DNA from: Eutypa lata
Lineage: Eukaryota > Ascomycota > Sordariomycetes > Xylariales > Diatrypaceae
Direction of reading: 5' to 3'
NCBI GenBank assembly: GCA_022661535.1
Contig: JAKULF010000003.1
Span: 3,906,001-3,970,000, forward strand
Length of the DNA stretch: 64,000 nucleotides
The position numbers were made by a program, and so were the translations under genes. Below, piece by piece: positions 1-10,802 of the stretch (the stretch's first letter is position 1; each line of letters begins with the position of its first letter). The notes under the pieces are model-generated. The model did no database searches, had not been told where the DNA came from, and saw only the letters and a list, made by a program, of their open reading frames with translations.

Positions 1-459
1 TGGCCCTCCGTCCATGGCCGGCCGTAGAGGCCTAAGTAGAGGCAATCTTCCGAGCCATTGACCTATCTCGCAAGACCGTGATTAGCTGGCGATAAGGAGG
101 GATGTAGAGTTAGGCCGGAGTTCACGCACTGTCCTTTGCGGGCACATGTCAAATGTTTGGCTCGAATCATATACCCCATCAGTAATAGGCAGCGGCGGTT
201 GGGGTGCTCGGAATCTGCATCGGCATGTATAAGTTACGACAATTCCCCGTCGTCGCGTAGAGTCTCGGTATCTGTCTTCTCACCTGTTTTGTCTCACCGG
301 AGGAGCAGCGAATGGTATTTTTTGCCAGTACGATATATTGTACTCTTCGCTATACGCTCCCTGGAAAGTTCCGTAGTCGAGAGCGGCGATGAGATCTTGG
401 GCATAGCTTAGACTGGCTACTAGAGCCAGCCAGATCGCGAGCGCATAGGGACGGAGCAT
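1..459 (-). CDS. Secreted type-B carboxylesterase, N-terminal part (cut by the left window edge)
   Basis: Hydrolase of the carboxylesterase type B / cholinesterase alpha/beta-hydrolase family, probably secreted; its substrate cannot be told from this fragment. I read three exons: 459-284, 214-130 and 62 to the edge, joined by introns with GTGAGA and GTGCGT donors and CAG/TAG acceptors. The joined protein starts with a signal peptide (MLRPYALAIW then a hydrophobic run ending near ALVASLSYA). It then carries family marks: DYGTFQGAY, YNISYWQKIPFAAPPV, NRFRAPQPP across intron 1, CPQRT, and NGSEDCLYL across intron 2, the conserved EDCLYLN-like block. The ATG at 459 is the only in-frame ATG before the signal peptide. 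The catalytic Ser, acid and His lie outside the window, so activity cannot be judged. Family membership is firm; secretion is inferred from the signal peptide. Confidence 0.85.
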
Positions 460-836
460 CTTCTTCTTGAAAGCTGCATGGCGAAGCAATCACCAGCCGC
501 GGCCATCTTCACCGCTGGCAGTCTTCTATTATACTACACAGTTCCCCGCTTCTCATTAATATCCTGGGAAGCGGCCGCTTGGAGTAGCCCCGTTTTCCCT
601 GTAGTTTCCGATCTCGTGGAGTTGGAGATCTAGACTAGGTAGTGGAGAAAAACTTGGGGAATCCGGGTGCCGGGGCGTTACGGCTCAATTGAGCAGGCAA
701 TCTAGCGGGTAAACTGGCTAAGCAGCTGTCCCGATCGACCAGGGGATTCGGTCTACGCCGCAATCATGCGCCGAAGACGCCAACCAAAATTGTCCGTTCC
801 GACCACATCCTCTGAGAGCGGGTCAAAAGAAAATTG

Positions 837-890
837 AAGACTCAGCTCAGCGACAACCCGAGGCCTCAAAAGTCAGCCGAGCTGAGTCTT
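837..890. repeat. 12-bp perfect inverted repeat, hairpin-capable
   Basis: AAGACTCAGCTC at 837-848 is matched by its exact reverse complement GAGCTGAGTCTT at 879-890, with a 30-nt loop. It lies in non-coding DNA about 380 bp upstream of the carboxylesterase start. Whether it is a regulatory site, a relic of a small element or chance cannot be told from one copy. Confidence 0.6.
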
Positions 891-2188
891 TGCTGAGGAC
901 CTCTTCGCCCTCGTCTATACCAGATCATGGTGGCGTGACTGCGCGTTGGTTCGGTTCAGCTTAGGATCCCATGTACGTAGGTATGACAATAACCCAACAG
1001 ATAGATAGTATTCAAATAGAACTTTACAGTTCAATCTAGAATATTGATGGGGATAAGGATATCCCCGCGGAAGACGAAGATGATCCTGCGGATGAAATAT
1101 CAACCGGCAGACAGCTTGGTCATAAGAAAAGAAAAGAAAAGAAATGCAGCGTGCCTACGTCTGAGACAATCGCCGTCGCTGGAAAAAGATGTTGAGAAAG
1201 ATCGCCGACACTATGGCGGTGGGTAATGAGCATCCTAAAGTGCCTATGTATAACTCTTCACGAGCTTGGCCAAGGTAGAAGCCGGGAGGTGTTGTTGATG
1301 AAGAGAGTTGTAACCCCCCCCCAAAAAGTATGTATTACGAAAGCTGCTACCAACCAACAAGTGCAAGAAAGTTCAGTCAGTCAGTCAGTCACATCGTCAG
1401 ATCAACTCTATCCATAGTTATGCGTTCTTAGTAATAACCCCCCGCGCCCCATAAGTCCCGTCTATCTCATCGGTCTCCTCTTCGTCCAGATTTCGCGTGG
1501 ACCCAGCTACAATTGTTTTAGCAAAGTAGCGCAGATCGTTTCTCACTTTCATGCCTGCTTTCAGAGTTCGAGAGTGATTGGATACTTGTACTGTGTATTC
1601 GTAGAGCGGTCTGCCGTTCGCTCGCCTACATACACCTTGCCTTGTCAGCACATGGGTTTTTGCGGAGCTGTCCCACGGGAATGGGCGATGTGTAAAGTTT
1701 ATAAAGATAGCCCTGCAGGGATTATAAAAATAAGAATTCTTTGTAAGCACCGTAATTCGACCGATTTAGACTAGGAAAGCTTGTCCGTACCACAAAATGT
1801 TAGACAACCCTTGACCATTTTATGGGGGCCCGAAGCACTGACGTATATGCCCCCCTGACCACCCCTCCTTTAAAGTCCTTGTTGTCACCTTCACCCCCCC
1901 CCTCCCCCTCCCTTTACTAGTGGTATGCACGTTTATTAGGTCAGCTATGTACATAGATCGATTTCGGATATAGCAACAACTGGAAGTCTTTGATGTTGGG
2001 CGGCGCCGTCTATAGGCTCACGATGCATTATTAGGCTGCCACTGGAGACCATTCTAGCAATACTTTATCACGAGATCCAAGGTGCAGGGGTTCCATTTTG
2101 CGAGATTTGAAAAAAAAAGGCTTATGTTCATTCTGGTTCGTCTCCTATTTTTCTCACGACTTGCCCCGGGTTATGTAAAACTAACTAA

Positions 2189-2640
2189 CTAGACCCACGC
2201 ATTCCGCCTCGTGTAACTAACGTTAGGTAACATCTTGGGAGGGAAGTCTAAGCTGCAAGGAATTTTGTTCGCATAGGTAATGTAATCCACACCGGCACCG
2301 TCGCGCGGGAAGCTTGTGGTGAATTTGTGAACCAAGTCATCATCCCGAGGATCTGCTGCCCTTCTTCTTGTCCACACCCCAACTGGCGTGCCACCCTTGC
2401 TGACCATGCATATCATCGACCGGGCCTCCCTTAGGCGCTCACTGTAGTGTAGACCGATACTTCATTTCGTAATCTAAGCGAGGATCCTGGCATCTGAGGC
2501 CCTTCTGCCCATTGCATTTCCCTGCATCCCCCGGTGGTGGTGAGAATGATCCCTCCCGCCTTACCCGTTTCCACCCCACGCAATGTGATACCCATGCCAT
2601 ACGATGTCCACTCGAGTGACATGTTTTGGATTCCTATTGT
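2189..2640 (-). pseudogene. Coding-like segment broken by a frameshift
   Basis: On the minus strand two open frames abut. The first (about 2622-2431) reads natural-looking protein up to SLRLRNEVSVYTT and then hits a stop. The next frame continues at once with ERLREARSMICMVSKGG and runs through TPVGVWTRRR, DYITYANKIP and NVSYTRRNAW to a stop at 2189. A one-base shift near 2445-2455 would join them into about 145 codons. I do not recognise the family, and neither frame alone is longer than chance allows, so the call rests on protein-like composition. An unannotated intron is the main alternative to decay. Confidence 0.25.
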
Positions 2641-2936
2641 AATGTGTGAGTGCTGTCTTGAGGGCCTAGTGAATGTCGCCTAGACAGAGTTGAGAAACAG
2701 GGTAAACGGGTGTATTCACTAGTTATATTTTTAAGGATGATGTATCAGGTAGGCTTTGTGAATGTGGTCGTTGATTCGGGATGGTCTTCAATCTTAATCG
2801 GAGAGACAAGCTCTGCATAATCTAGAGAGCCGACTGCTAGAGAGATAATTCATATAAGACTAATATCGAGTCTAATGACGATGATGTTAGGAGGCATCTC
2901 ATCTAGGCTCGTGTGAATTGCTGCGTAGAACCTGTC

Positions 2937-3918
2937 CTATCCACATATATTAGTATTTAATCTTAAGACCACGAGTCCTCGCCATTTCCTGCTCTCTGCA
3001 TGCGTCTCACTTTCTCCGGTAGGTCTCGGGAATGGGTTCACTTTACCTGATGGTGCAGACATAACATGGTAGCCCATAAATCTCATATCCATGGATCCCC
3101 CTATGTTTGATGATTCGGGTTGCCCCCGCTTCTTTCGAATCAGTTCTAGAAATTGTTCTTGCTGTCGGGCACTCAACCTTGCGAAATTTTCAAGTGTCGC
3201 CATCATCTTCGGGTCCATCTCAGCTATGGTCGATCGAATCTCGTCTTCGTTAGAACCTAGTAGGTCGGGCCGGAAACCGTTCAAAGCGGCTCCAGGTTGT
3301 GTCGACTGTGAATCGTAGGGTGTATTGTGGCCATCAACTAGGTTGGGGTCGAGCGGTATCGGGGGTATTGCTGCTGTTGAGGTCACGGGTGGGTAGAACT
3401 GGGGGGATGAGGCTAGGGGAAACCCCGTAGCATCAGATGAAACAAAATTGCGGGAGAAATCATGCCCCCCTTGAAATATGTCGTTCGGACGTTCGAAATA
3501 GTTCATCCAGTTATCGACGTACGTCTCTACGCCATAACTTGGCACCCCGGATGCCATGTCCTGGCTCGTTGCCGACCACTGCGACGGTACGGGCGTAGTC
3601 GGCAGAGTAGATGGCGCAGGACTCCTTGAAATCTGCCGGCTCCCGACTGAGAACCCGGTTCTGAACTGGTCTTCTGGTTCATCCGATATTGAACTTGCAG
3701 AATCACGCCCGTCGGTCTTGAGAATTTCGTCGAGAAGCGCAAGCTTTTGCTTGCGTTTTTCCCCTATTTGGTGGCGTCAGCTCCTGTCCGGTAGACTTTC
3801 TATTTGATAAGGATAACCGACGATAAGCTCGTGATGCTACTCTGTTCTGCTCTTTGCGCGCTTCACTGTTCCTGGATTTGGGGGTCTTGGCCCGCCCCGA
3901 GCTACTGGTCTTCTCCAT
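2937..3918 (-). CDS. bZIP transcription factor
   Basis: Probable nuclear DNA-binding regulator, 307 aa. Two exons (3918-3822 and 3763-2937) are joined by a 58-nt intron with a GTCGGT donor, a GCTGACG branch site and an ATAG acceptor. Splicing creates the basic region RKEQNRVASRAYREKRKQKL, with the bZIP signature N-x2-A-x3-R (Asn25, Ala28, Arg32-33 area). It is followed by a short, weak zipper (LALLDEIL). The rest is Ser/Pro-rich and low in structure, except for a helical stretch near EMDPKMMATLENFARLSARQ. Without splicing, the first exon runs into a different frame, so the intron is needed. The target genes and pathway cannot be inferred. The zipper is short for the family, so dimerisation may use other residues. 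Confidence 0.85.
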
Positions 3919-6392
3919 GACGCCAGCAAGATGCAGCCCTATGGTTATATTGTACAGAGAGTGAGTAGTTTTTTCTTTCTTTCGTCGTGATGTGGATTTC
4001 CAACTAGATGAGTCCGGCCGTCACTTGTCTGTTGTGATATGGGATGGTCGGGCTTATTTATTATAAAGAGTGTCGAGTTGCCGGTTGCCAGAAAGGAAGT
4101 CAGTTAAGAGGAGGCCAGTTACGAGGAAGCTTATTATTGTTATTATTATTGATGTCTCTAAGCAAGCATGTACAACTATGCAGAAGAACACTGGTACGTA
4201 CTTTAGCTTCTTAGAATAGAATACTGTTGAACTCGTGGGTAGGTAATAAAGTGAGATTATCTCAGGGTCCCACTAGTACATAGAACCGGTTCGGGATTCT
4301 TAATCAGTCAAGGTTAGCTTAAGCCTCCTCCCGCTTGGTTGTCCGCATCGGCGAGACTCGCCGTCCTCCGCATTGACTTTTTTGGAGTAGGAGTGATATA
4401 TGACAACACCTTTCTACCCGTGGTCAATCTAACAAGGGGGACCGGGGGCCCTTGCTCCTCTCCCCCATGGCTCCATATGTAGGATCAACAACGTTAGGGC
4501 ATACAGGTCTCCGGGAAGAGTGTGCTATATCTCCTTGTGCATCTACTACCTACATACATACTGCACCTACATGATAAACGGGAACCTTCTGGACTTGTGC
4601 TAATGCTGTAATGAACATTACCATAGGGGCCCGGGGCAATCAGTTGCGAAGATTGAGTGCATTATGCATACATGTACTGCAAGGGCGGACCGCCATACAC
4701 ACCGCATTCGTGGGATGGACCAATCCATAGGTATTGGATGCTTTGGCCTTTTGTTAGGTATCGATGCCTCGAAAGATCAACGGTACTGTGGTAACCAAGA
4801 TATTGCATAGTAGCATTGAGCATTGTAACCAACGTGAGAGGCCTGCAGATAGAAAAACTCCAACCCCATTTAGTTCCCCGGCTCATACATAGAGGTTAGT
4901 GCTTATGTGGCAAGGATGAGGACATAGGGCGGAATTATATGCACGCCACCCCACCTAGACCGGTATTCCGTGAATGATATTTTCCATTAGGAGGCTTTCT
5001 AGTTAATTTGATGCTGGTTTAATAAACGACGGTATATAGTAAGTACATAATATAACTTTAACCTACGTGCCACCAACGTACATACATGTTACCTAGGTAG
5101 GCGGTGGGGAGCTGGACTGAGCTGAACTCGGTGAATTTCTATAGGGCTACATCTATAGATGGCCAGGGTTAGTGCAGTTCTATTCTAGGAATTCCTACCA
5201 ATCGAGATAGTAATAAGAAGCCTATCGTGGTCTTATGGCTTTCGGTTAGAGTCTGTGGTTGGTTTATGATTGGATATTGTTCCAGATGGGCAGGAGATTC
5301 CAACGGATGGTGCCAACTTCTCGAGTGATTTAACCCAAACTAGAGCATGTCTAAGAGGGGGTGATCAGTAAGCCATCAAGTCGGATGAAAACTGTTTATT
5401 CTACTAGTATTGTCAAACTGAGTCAGCATTCACGTGAACCATTGGTAACTTGATGACGTTACGCCTCTTCAACGAGTCCGACTGTGAGCTGCATTCTTTT
5501 CTTACAGGGACAGTGACTTTTAATTTGAAAATCCTCTTTTGCCGTCGTGAAATCCCGTTTCTAAGCTGGGTAAAGCGGGCGTATTCACACTAACTAGGTA
5601 GTAAACTTAACTTTTAAGCCTTACCTATTGCCTACTTTTAACAGCCTAACTAAAAATCTGTCGAGATGTTGAGCTGAATACGAATTGACCAATCACGATA
5701 CAAGACATCTATTTTTAGAATACCACTTCATTGGTGGAGTACTTACGAGATAAGGAGCTATTAGAGTAAAAGAGGCCCCAGAAGCCAGGTCTTGGCTCAG
5801 GTTCAACACCTGCCTGGCCACCTTCGTAGTCCATCGCGATAGGGACACAAACGACAAAATATATCCCGACAATTTCATGTAAAGCGGAGGTTCTACATGA
5901 TTCTTCATAGGTATAACCAATTCTGACTAATTCTATACATCATCATCATCATGCGGTGAGCATCTTAGGCTCGACGTCTCACTGATGGCAGACGGTAGGT
6001 AGACCTATAGTGGCGGGTCGGCTACGAGGAGCCGAAGATCGAGGTATATGCACGCCGTCTTTGGGATGCATGGTTATATGCAGTACTAGCAACTCCTAGT
6101 GTGGTTGCAATGGGTAGGTATGGGCTTCGTTAAACCGATTCGTTGAGAAGCCGGAAACCTAGTCTCTCGTCTGCCTAGAGGCATTCCATTACGAAGTACG
6201 CTTTATTGATCTTGAGAGAACTCTCTGTGCTATAACGACGGTGTAACCCTATTAAACCCGATGAACTATATATAGCTGTAGTATATATAGCTATAGATCT
6301 ATACATCAAGATACCCAGATCAGGAAAGAGCTTATAGCAAGTACGTCTAAGAAGTTTACTAGGCCGGACTTGCACTGCTAGGCATTTAGATT

Positions 6393-6419
6393 GAGTAGAT
6401 AGAGTAGACAGAGTAGATA
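6393..6419. repeat. 9-bp tandem repeat, three imperfect copies
   Basis: Three units of GAGTAGATA, the middle one reading GAGTAGACA, in gene-poor DNA. A simple minisatellite with no visible coding context. Confidence 0.7.
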
Positions 6420-6633
6420 GAGGCAAAAGATCTGTACAGAACAGTAGATCGCAACCGAGTATCTGTAGACTAAGGGCAACTTGTGTAGCCATGTAGTACA
6501 ACATCAATTGTCTACAACAAACTATACTATATCATGCTGCAGTAGATTCGGTGCTATGCGTTGACGTGTGATGCAAGCAAAGCCGTGTCAAATACCCAAT
6601 CCCGGGCCTCATACCAACCTATCTATCGTATAG

Positions 6634-7233
6634 TCACGGCCATATCAAGTGAAGACTCTTCATTGTGAAGCAAATCTGCATCTCCGAACTGTTGTAAGCT
6701 TCAATCTGCTCCTGCTGTGGGCGTTCCCAATCCATGTCGGCAATGACGGCTCGCTAGGGGTTACCTTGTTTGATGTTCCCGACTTGATCGTGAGAGCATC
6801 TGGATGACAAATAAATGCGTCTGTTTTTGGGGTGCTTAGCAAGAACGACGAATTTAGCAAGACTAGGCGGACGCATAAACCCGTCATGAAGTCTCAACTA
6901 TGCCGTTATGTACACCGTGCTGACCTCGACATCCCCCTATCAATGACCTTCTTAACCCAGGTCATACCTGTATATATGGTTACATGTGCTGCTGGTAAAA
7001 CTGCAGGTAGATATCATGAAGCTCGACTGTCCACGGTGGTTGGTTACTACGAGCCCAAACGCCAAGCAGAATGTCGCGGCCTCCTCTCCAAGTCAACCCT
7101 TCGCAAGCCAATGGTAATGAACACAGGTAAATATAGATGTTCACCTTTGGATGACTGTTACAATATAGATATATACACTCTGCCTGTTTTCAGAGCAATT
7201 TGTACCTGGTGTCAACGATACCTCACTGGTTGA
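6634..7233 (+). pseudogene. Possible decayed gene fragment with one in-frame TGA
   Basis: A frame runs from about 6634 to 7233 with a single TGA at 6805-6807. Around the stop it reads like real protein: WAFPIHVGNDGSLG, VTLFDVPDLIVRASG, then stop, then QINASVFGVLSKNDEF. I do not recognise the family. The sequence after about 6890 looks less protein-like. A TGA could arise from CGA by a C-to-T change, as in repeat-induced point mutation, but a single site proves nothing. A chance open frame remains likely. Confidence 0.2.
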
Positions 7234-9526
7234 AAGACGCGTCAGGGGCGTGGTATCGTTTCGCATTCGGAGTACCCAACATCGTATCCAATGATGTCAG
7301 GTTACAGAACTTTCACGCTTATGATTACGATCTACAAACCGTATGTACTTTACATATGCTATCGGCTGCTCTTGGTTTTATAGCAATCTAGTTTCGTGAA
7401 CATGGTGACCATAGTCAAGGCACATTAACTGCGCGGAAAACAGCTTCACCCCTGAAACTCGGAGCCTAACCTTGCTAATTAGATGTGACCACCCCCACTT
7501 GAAGCCGTTATATCTCCGGGGGTTCTAGATGAATAATTTACTTGACATCTTTCTCCCAGGGACGCTTCCCGCTTCCTAACCGAAGGCCACACGGCCCAGC
7601 CGTTGTTGGAAGCATCTGCAAGTTCTGTGAGGATAACGCGATGTTATGTTATCTTGTTTGGATTTTCTTTTTAGCATATTGTAGATGCGCGATTATTGTC
7701 GTCGAGGTAGATCCTCTTCATAAAAAGTCTTGACTAGTGTAGTTGGGAGTCGAACTGCCATAGCTCGAGCTCACCTTAAAACAGATGACGCCATTGTACT
7801 TCTTGAGTACGGAGGCGACACACCTATCCTTTCTAAAAGCTATAGTTATTGAAGTCATTCAGAAGTGATTCTAGTATACGGCTATGCCGAGATATATTTC
7901 CTTATGGCACTTTTTTCGGATATATTTTCGGCTGTGGAGGATAGGGGTAATGCTTCAACCTGGTCGGGCGACCCTAACACCCTTCTATTATCTAGCATAT
8001 CAATAGAGCGCATAATTTAAACCATTGATTGAGTGCACTAATGGCTGTAACTACATCATAAAGGTCTCGTAGCTCAACTTGATCAGTCAACATACCTTCG
8101 ACGGTATTATATGCTTTACTCTCACAATACCCGAAGTGCTCCATGACTTGCATAACTGCGACTCCTTTGTCGGCGTTCTGTTGCTACTTCTTATTTACTG
8201 CAATCAAATAGATGCAGTTTACGTTCCCATTTTCAATGTCCAGGCAACTACCAAGATCAAGGCCACATGCACCTGCTTTCCTTAGTAATGCTGTGTTCTA
8301 TCCCCAAAGTGAAGGACATCGTGGTCTCATTTCTAGCCATGACAAGAAGTACATACGGTAGGACTTTTAGGCAGAACCAACCAGGCTGTGCTCACGAATA
8401 CATGGTCGTGGTAATATTAATAGCGACAGGTGAGTAGGTGCCAACTAAGGATAGTTCACCGAGGAGACCAGGGAGTTGTCAAGAGTACATCTAGAATCCG
8501 GGGTATTGATCAGCTCTGAAAATAGAATGTTGCTCTCACCCCACGATATATAAACCAATGATGGACATCCTATATACCCCCCTTAAATGGCAATGCGGAA
8601 TGAGATACCCTGAGACCAATTGGGACAACTATATATTTACTCGTTGCACCGGAGATGACACACTACAACTTTCTTCAACACAACCCCCAATGACCGCTAC
8701 TATAACCTACTTGACATGGAGTTACTCATGCACTTCAATATTCTTTCTCATCTATTTAAATTCGTATTGATACTGCTACCTTCTGTTCCTGGTGTGTGGT
8801 TGAAGGTTGAGAGTGTTCAGGGGTTAACTAAGTCTACGGCCTGTATCATTATTTCGTGTTCTTCACTTACTCAACCTACGACCTCACAGCCAACTCCAGT
8901 TTGAAATCCGAACACAGCTATTATGAATACGTATTTACCTAACCTGGCTGATCACGCTTTCTACGACGAAACATAGGTATGGAAGCATAGGTGGAGGCTC
9001 AGAGTCATAGCCTTGTTGGGGAGGGATAGGTGGGGTTTACAAAGTGTCGGTGAGTTGATATATGGAAAAGGGCCTCATTCTTAAGTTTTTCGATTTTGAT
9101 CAGGAGGCAACACCGAAGGCTTTGCTTCATCGAGGCTATATGAAGCAAGCAGCTATTCTCTCATTCTTCTGCATTGACGGATGCAACTGAGTACTTACCT
9201 ACTTATGCTTAGGTAATGTAGGCACCCATTCCGTCCTTTAACGTTAGATCTTGATTGGCTAGGTCCACTAATTTTGGAAGGGTAAGAATGCTCGGATTCG
9301 GAGATGGCCTGTTTTCGGCTGGTACATACATACCTAAGGTGAGGCCTATGGTATTCACATCGGCAATTAGGCAGGCCGGTAGCTTGGGGAGATGTTACAA
9401 CTTCGTACAGAGAACGAATTGCCTATGAGGTCACTCAGCCTATAATACATACAGTATGGCCGGTCGGAGGTACGTGTATTACATGTATGTAGGACACTTC
9501 TGCGTGTATGTATGATGATGTAGTTA

Positions 9527-9554
9527 GGGGACCAAGGGGACCAAGGGGACCTAA
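9527..9554. repeat. 9-bp tandem repeat GGGGACCAA, about three copies
   Basis: GGGGACCAA is repeated twice exactly and a third time as GGGGACCTAA. It lies in gene-poor DNA with no gene nearby. Confidence 0.75.
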
Positions 9555-9590
9555 GCAGCCAACAGCTAAGGCAGGACCCTAAGACACAGA

Positions 9591-9613
9591 TTAACTTACC
9601 TAAGGTAAGTTAA
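9591..9613. repeat. Palindrome with 11-bp arms
   Basis: TTAACTTACCT and AGGTAAGTTAA flank a single central A, a perfect inverted repeat with a 1-nt spacer. It could be a dyad binding site or a cruciform. It lies 1.2 kb upstream of the DnaJ gene. Confidence 0.6.
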
Positions 9614-10320
9614 GTCTACATGTAGGAACTACATACATGTATGCATAAATTGGGTTTAGGTGACATGCACATCCACATCTCTCTAACTAAAAGTTGCGGC
9701 TAACATTTTGGTGGAATGCGAACCCCATTTCTGCCCATTCAGACCTTACGGAATTTTCAGATAAGTAACCGGTATCGAGCCATCAACCAATCAAATCGCT
9801 ATATGCGGTTGGTCCCCTGCTAGAACCTGGTCCAAGCCACGATACAGAGATTCTATCGGTTTCCATCAGGTGCGGCCGTGGCGCACGAAACTCAGATTCA
9901 GCCTTTTGGGTATTTGCTTTTAGTATACTTCTAGGCAAAGAGAGGCAAGCACTACGTCGTGAAAAAGGTTGAAAGCACATTCATTTTGCTATCATCTTGA
10001 TTGCTAAGCCATATTTTCCGTTATTCTAAACAGTTCAAGAAAAAAGAAGATAGAAGCGCCCAAACAAGCGCCGATAGAAGGATCAACCTCTTTCTCTCGT
10101 TCTCTAAACCGGCCGGTATTGTTACAGTCAGTAACCAACCTACGTACATACAAGCTCAGCCTACATTATCAATTATTATCAACCCTCCCTAAGGTAAAAA
10201 AGCTTAACCTATTGTTATCCCACTACAAACTCCTAGTGGTCGCCTTTTACTAGTTCTGCCTTCTTGCTTGCCCTGCCGCCTGCCTAGATTTACTCCATCC
10301 ATCCATCCCTGGACCACATT

Positions 10321-10335
10321 AGATTCTTCGAGAAT
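10321..10335. promoter_or_regulatory. Candidate heat-shock element upstream of the DnaJ gene
   Basis: AGATTCTTCGAGAAT contains CTTCG followed by AGAAT, two inverted nGAAn units in correct 5-bp phase, with a partial third unit (AGATT) before them. It sits about 470 bp upstream of the YDJ1-type start codon. Heat-shock factor sites are expected at such chaperone genes; that this one works is inference. Confidence 0.4.
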
Positions 10336-10802
10336 TATTGGGTAGACTGGTAGATATTTCAGCGCCGAAGCCTCACGTCACCCCCCGGCGATACATAGTT
10401 TTCAACTTCACATCTCGCCCTCTTCTCCATCATTTCCCTCTCTTCATCTCCATCTCAACCTAGTAATCACCCATTCGTATCATAATCCTTGGTACGTACA
10501 CAGATACACCAGCTTCCTTTCCTCTCTCACCTAAACAGCCTGGCTTGAACTACATCGATTGTACTACCGAGGGGTTGTCTGTCGCCAGCTGATTCACGCA
10601 CCTGTGGGGCAGAATCAACATTTTCTTCCTGTTGACCATACATTAGAGAAACCTTCATTTCCTCCTACTCTAGTTTCAGCTAACTAATTATCAAGATTGC
10701 AGTCAGGCTGTTTTAGTTGTCGATAACTCCGCAGTATTAAACCAAGCATCCCACCCTTCGGACATAAGCACTCTATCTTAGCCTTGTCTGACATCCGACA
10801 AT

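Larger units (their letters stand above)
460..2936. other. Intergenic stretch between the carboxylesterase and the bZIP gene
   Basis: No intact gene is visible over about 2.5 kb. The part near 460 is the likely promoter of the leftward carboxylesterase. It contains a 12-bp inverted repeat at 837-890, a short GTCA repeat near 1375-1390, and a coding-like but frameshifted segment at 2189-2640, each listed separately. A 110-codon minus-strand frame at 1418-1750 is no longer than expected by chance. Confidence 0.6.
3919..10802. other. Gene-poor region, about 6.9 kb
   Basis: No supportable intact gene on either strand. The sequence is AT-richer than the flanking genes and full of TACCTA/TAGGTA and ATACAT-type short motifs. 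It holds small tandem repeats (6393-6419, 9527-9554), an 11-bp palindrome (9591-9613), a CAT run near 5939-5951, and a possible decayed reading frame at 6634-7233. I see no transposase, reverse-transcriptase or tRNA signature. The last 500 bp form the promoter and leader of the DnaJ gene. Confidence 0.6.

Noticed and set aside
1418..1750. 110-codon minus-strand frame as a gene
   Set aside because: About as long as the longest chance frames expected in 64 kb; no motif seen.
7745..7765. tRNA T-arm-like sequence on the minus strand
   Set aside because: The T stem does not pair and no D-arm or acceptor stem was found upstream.
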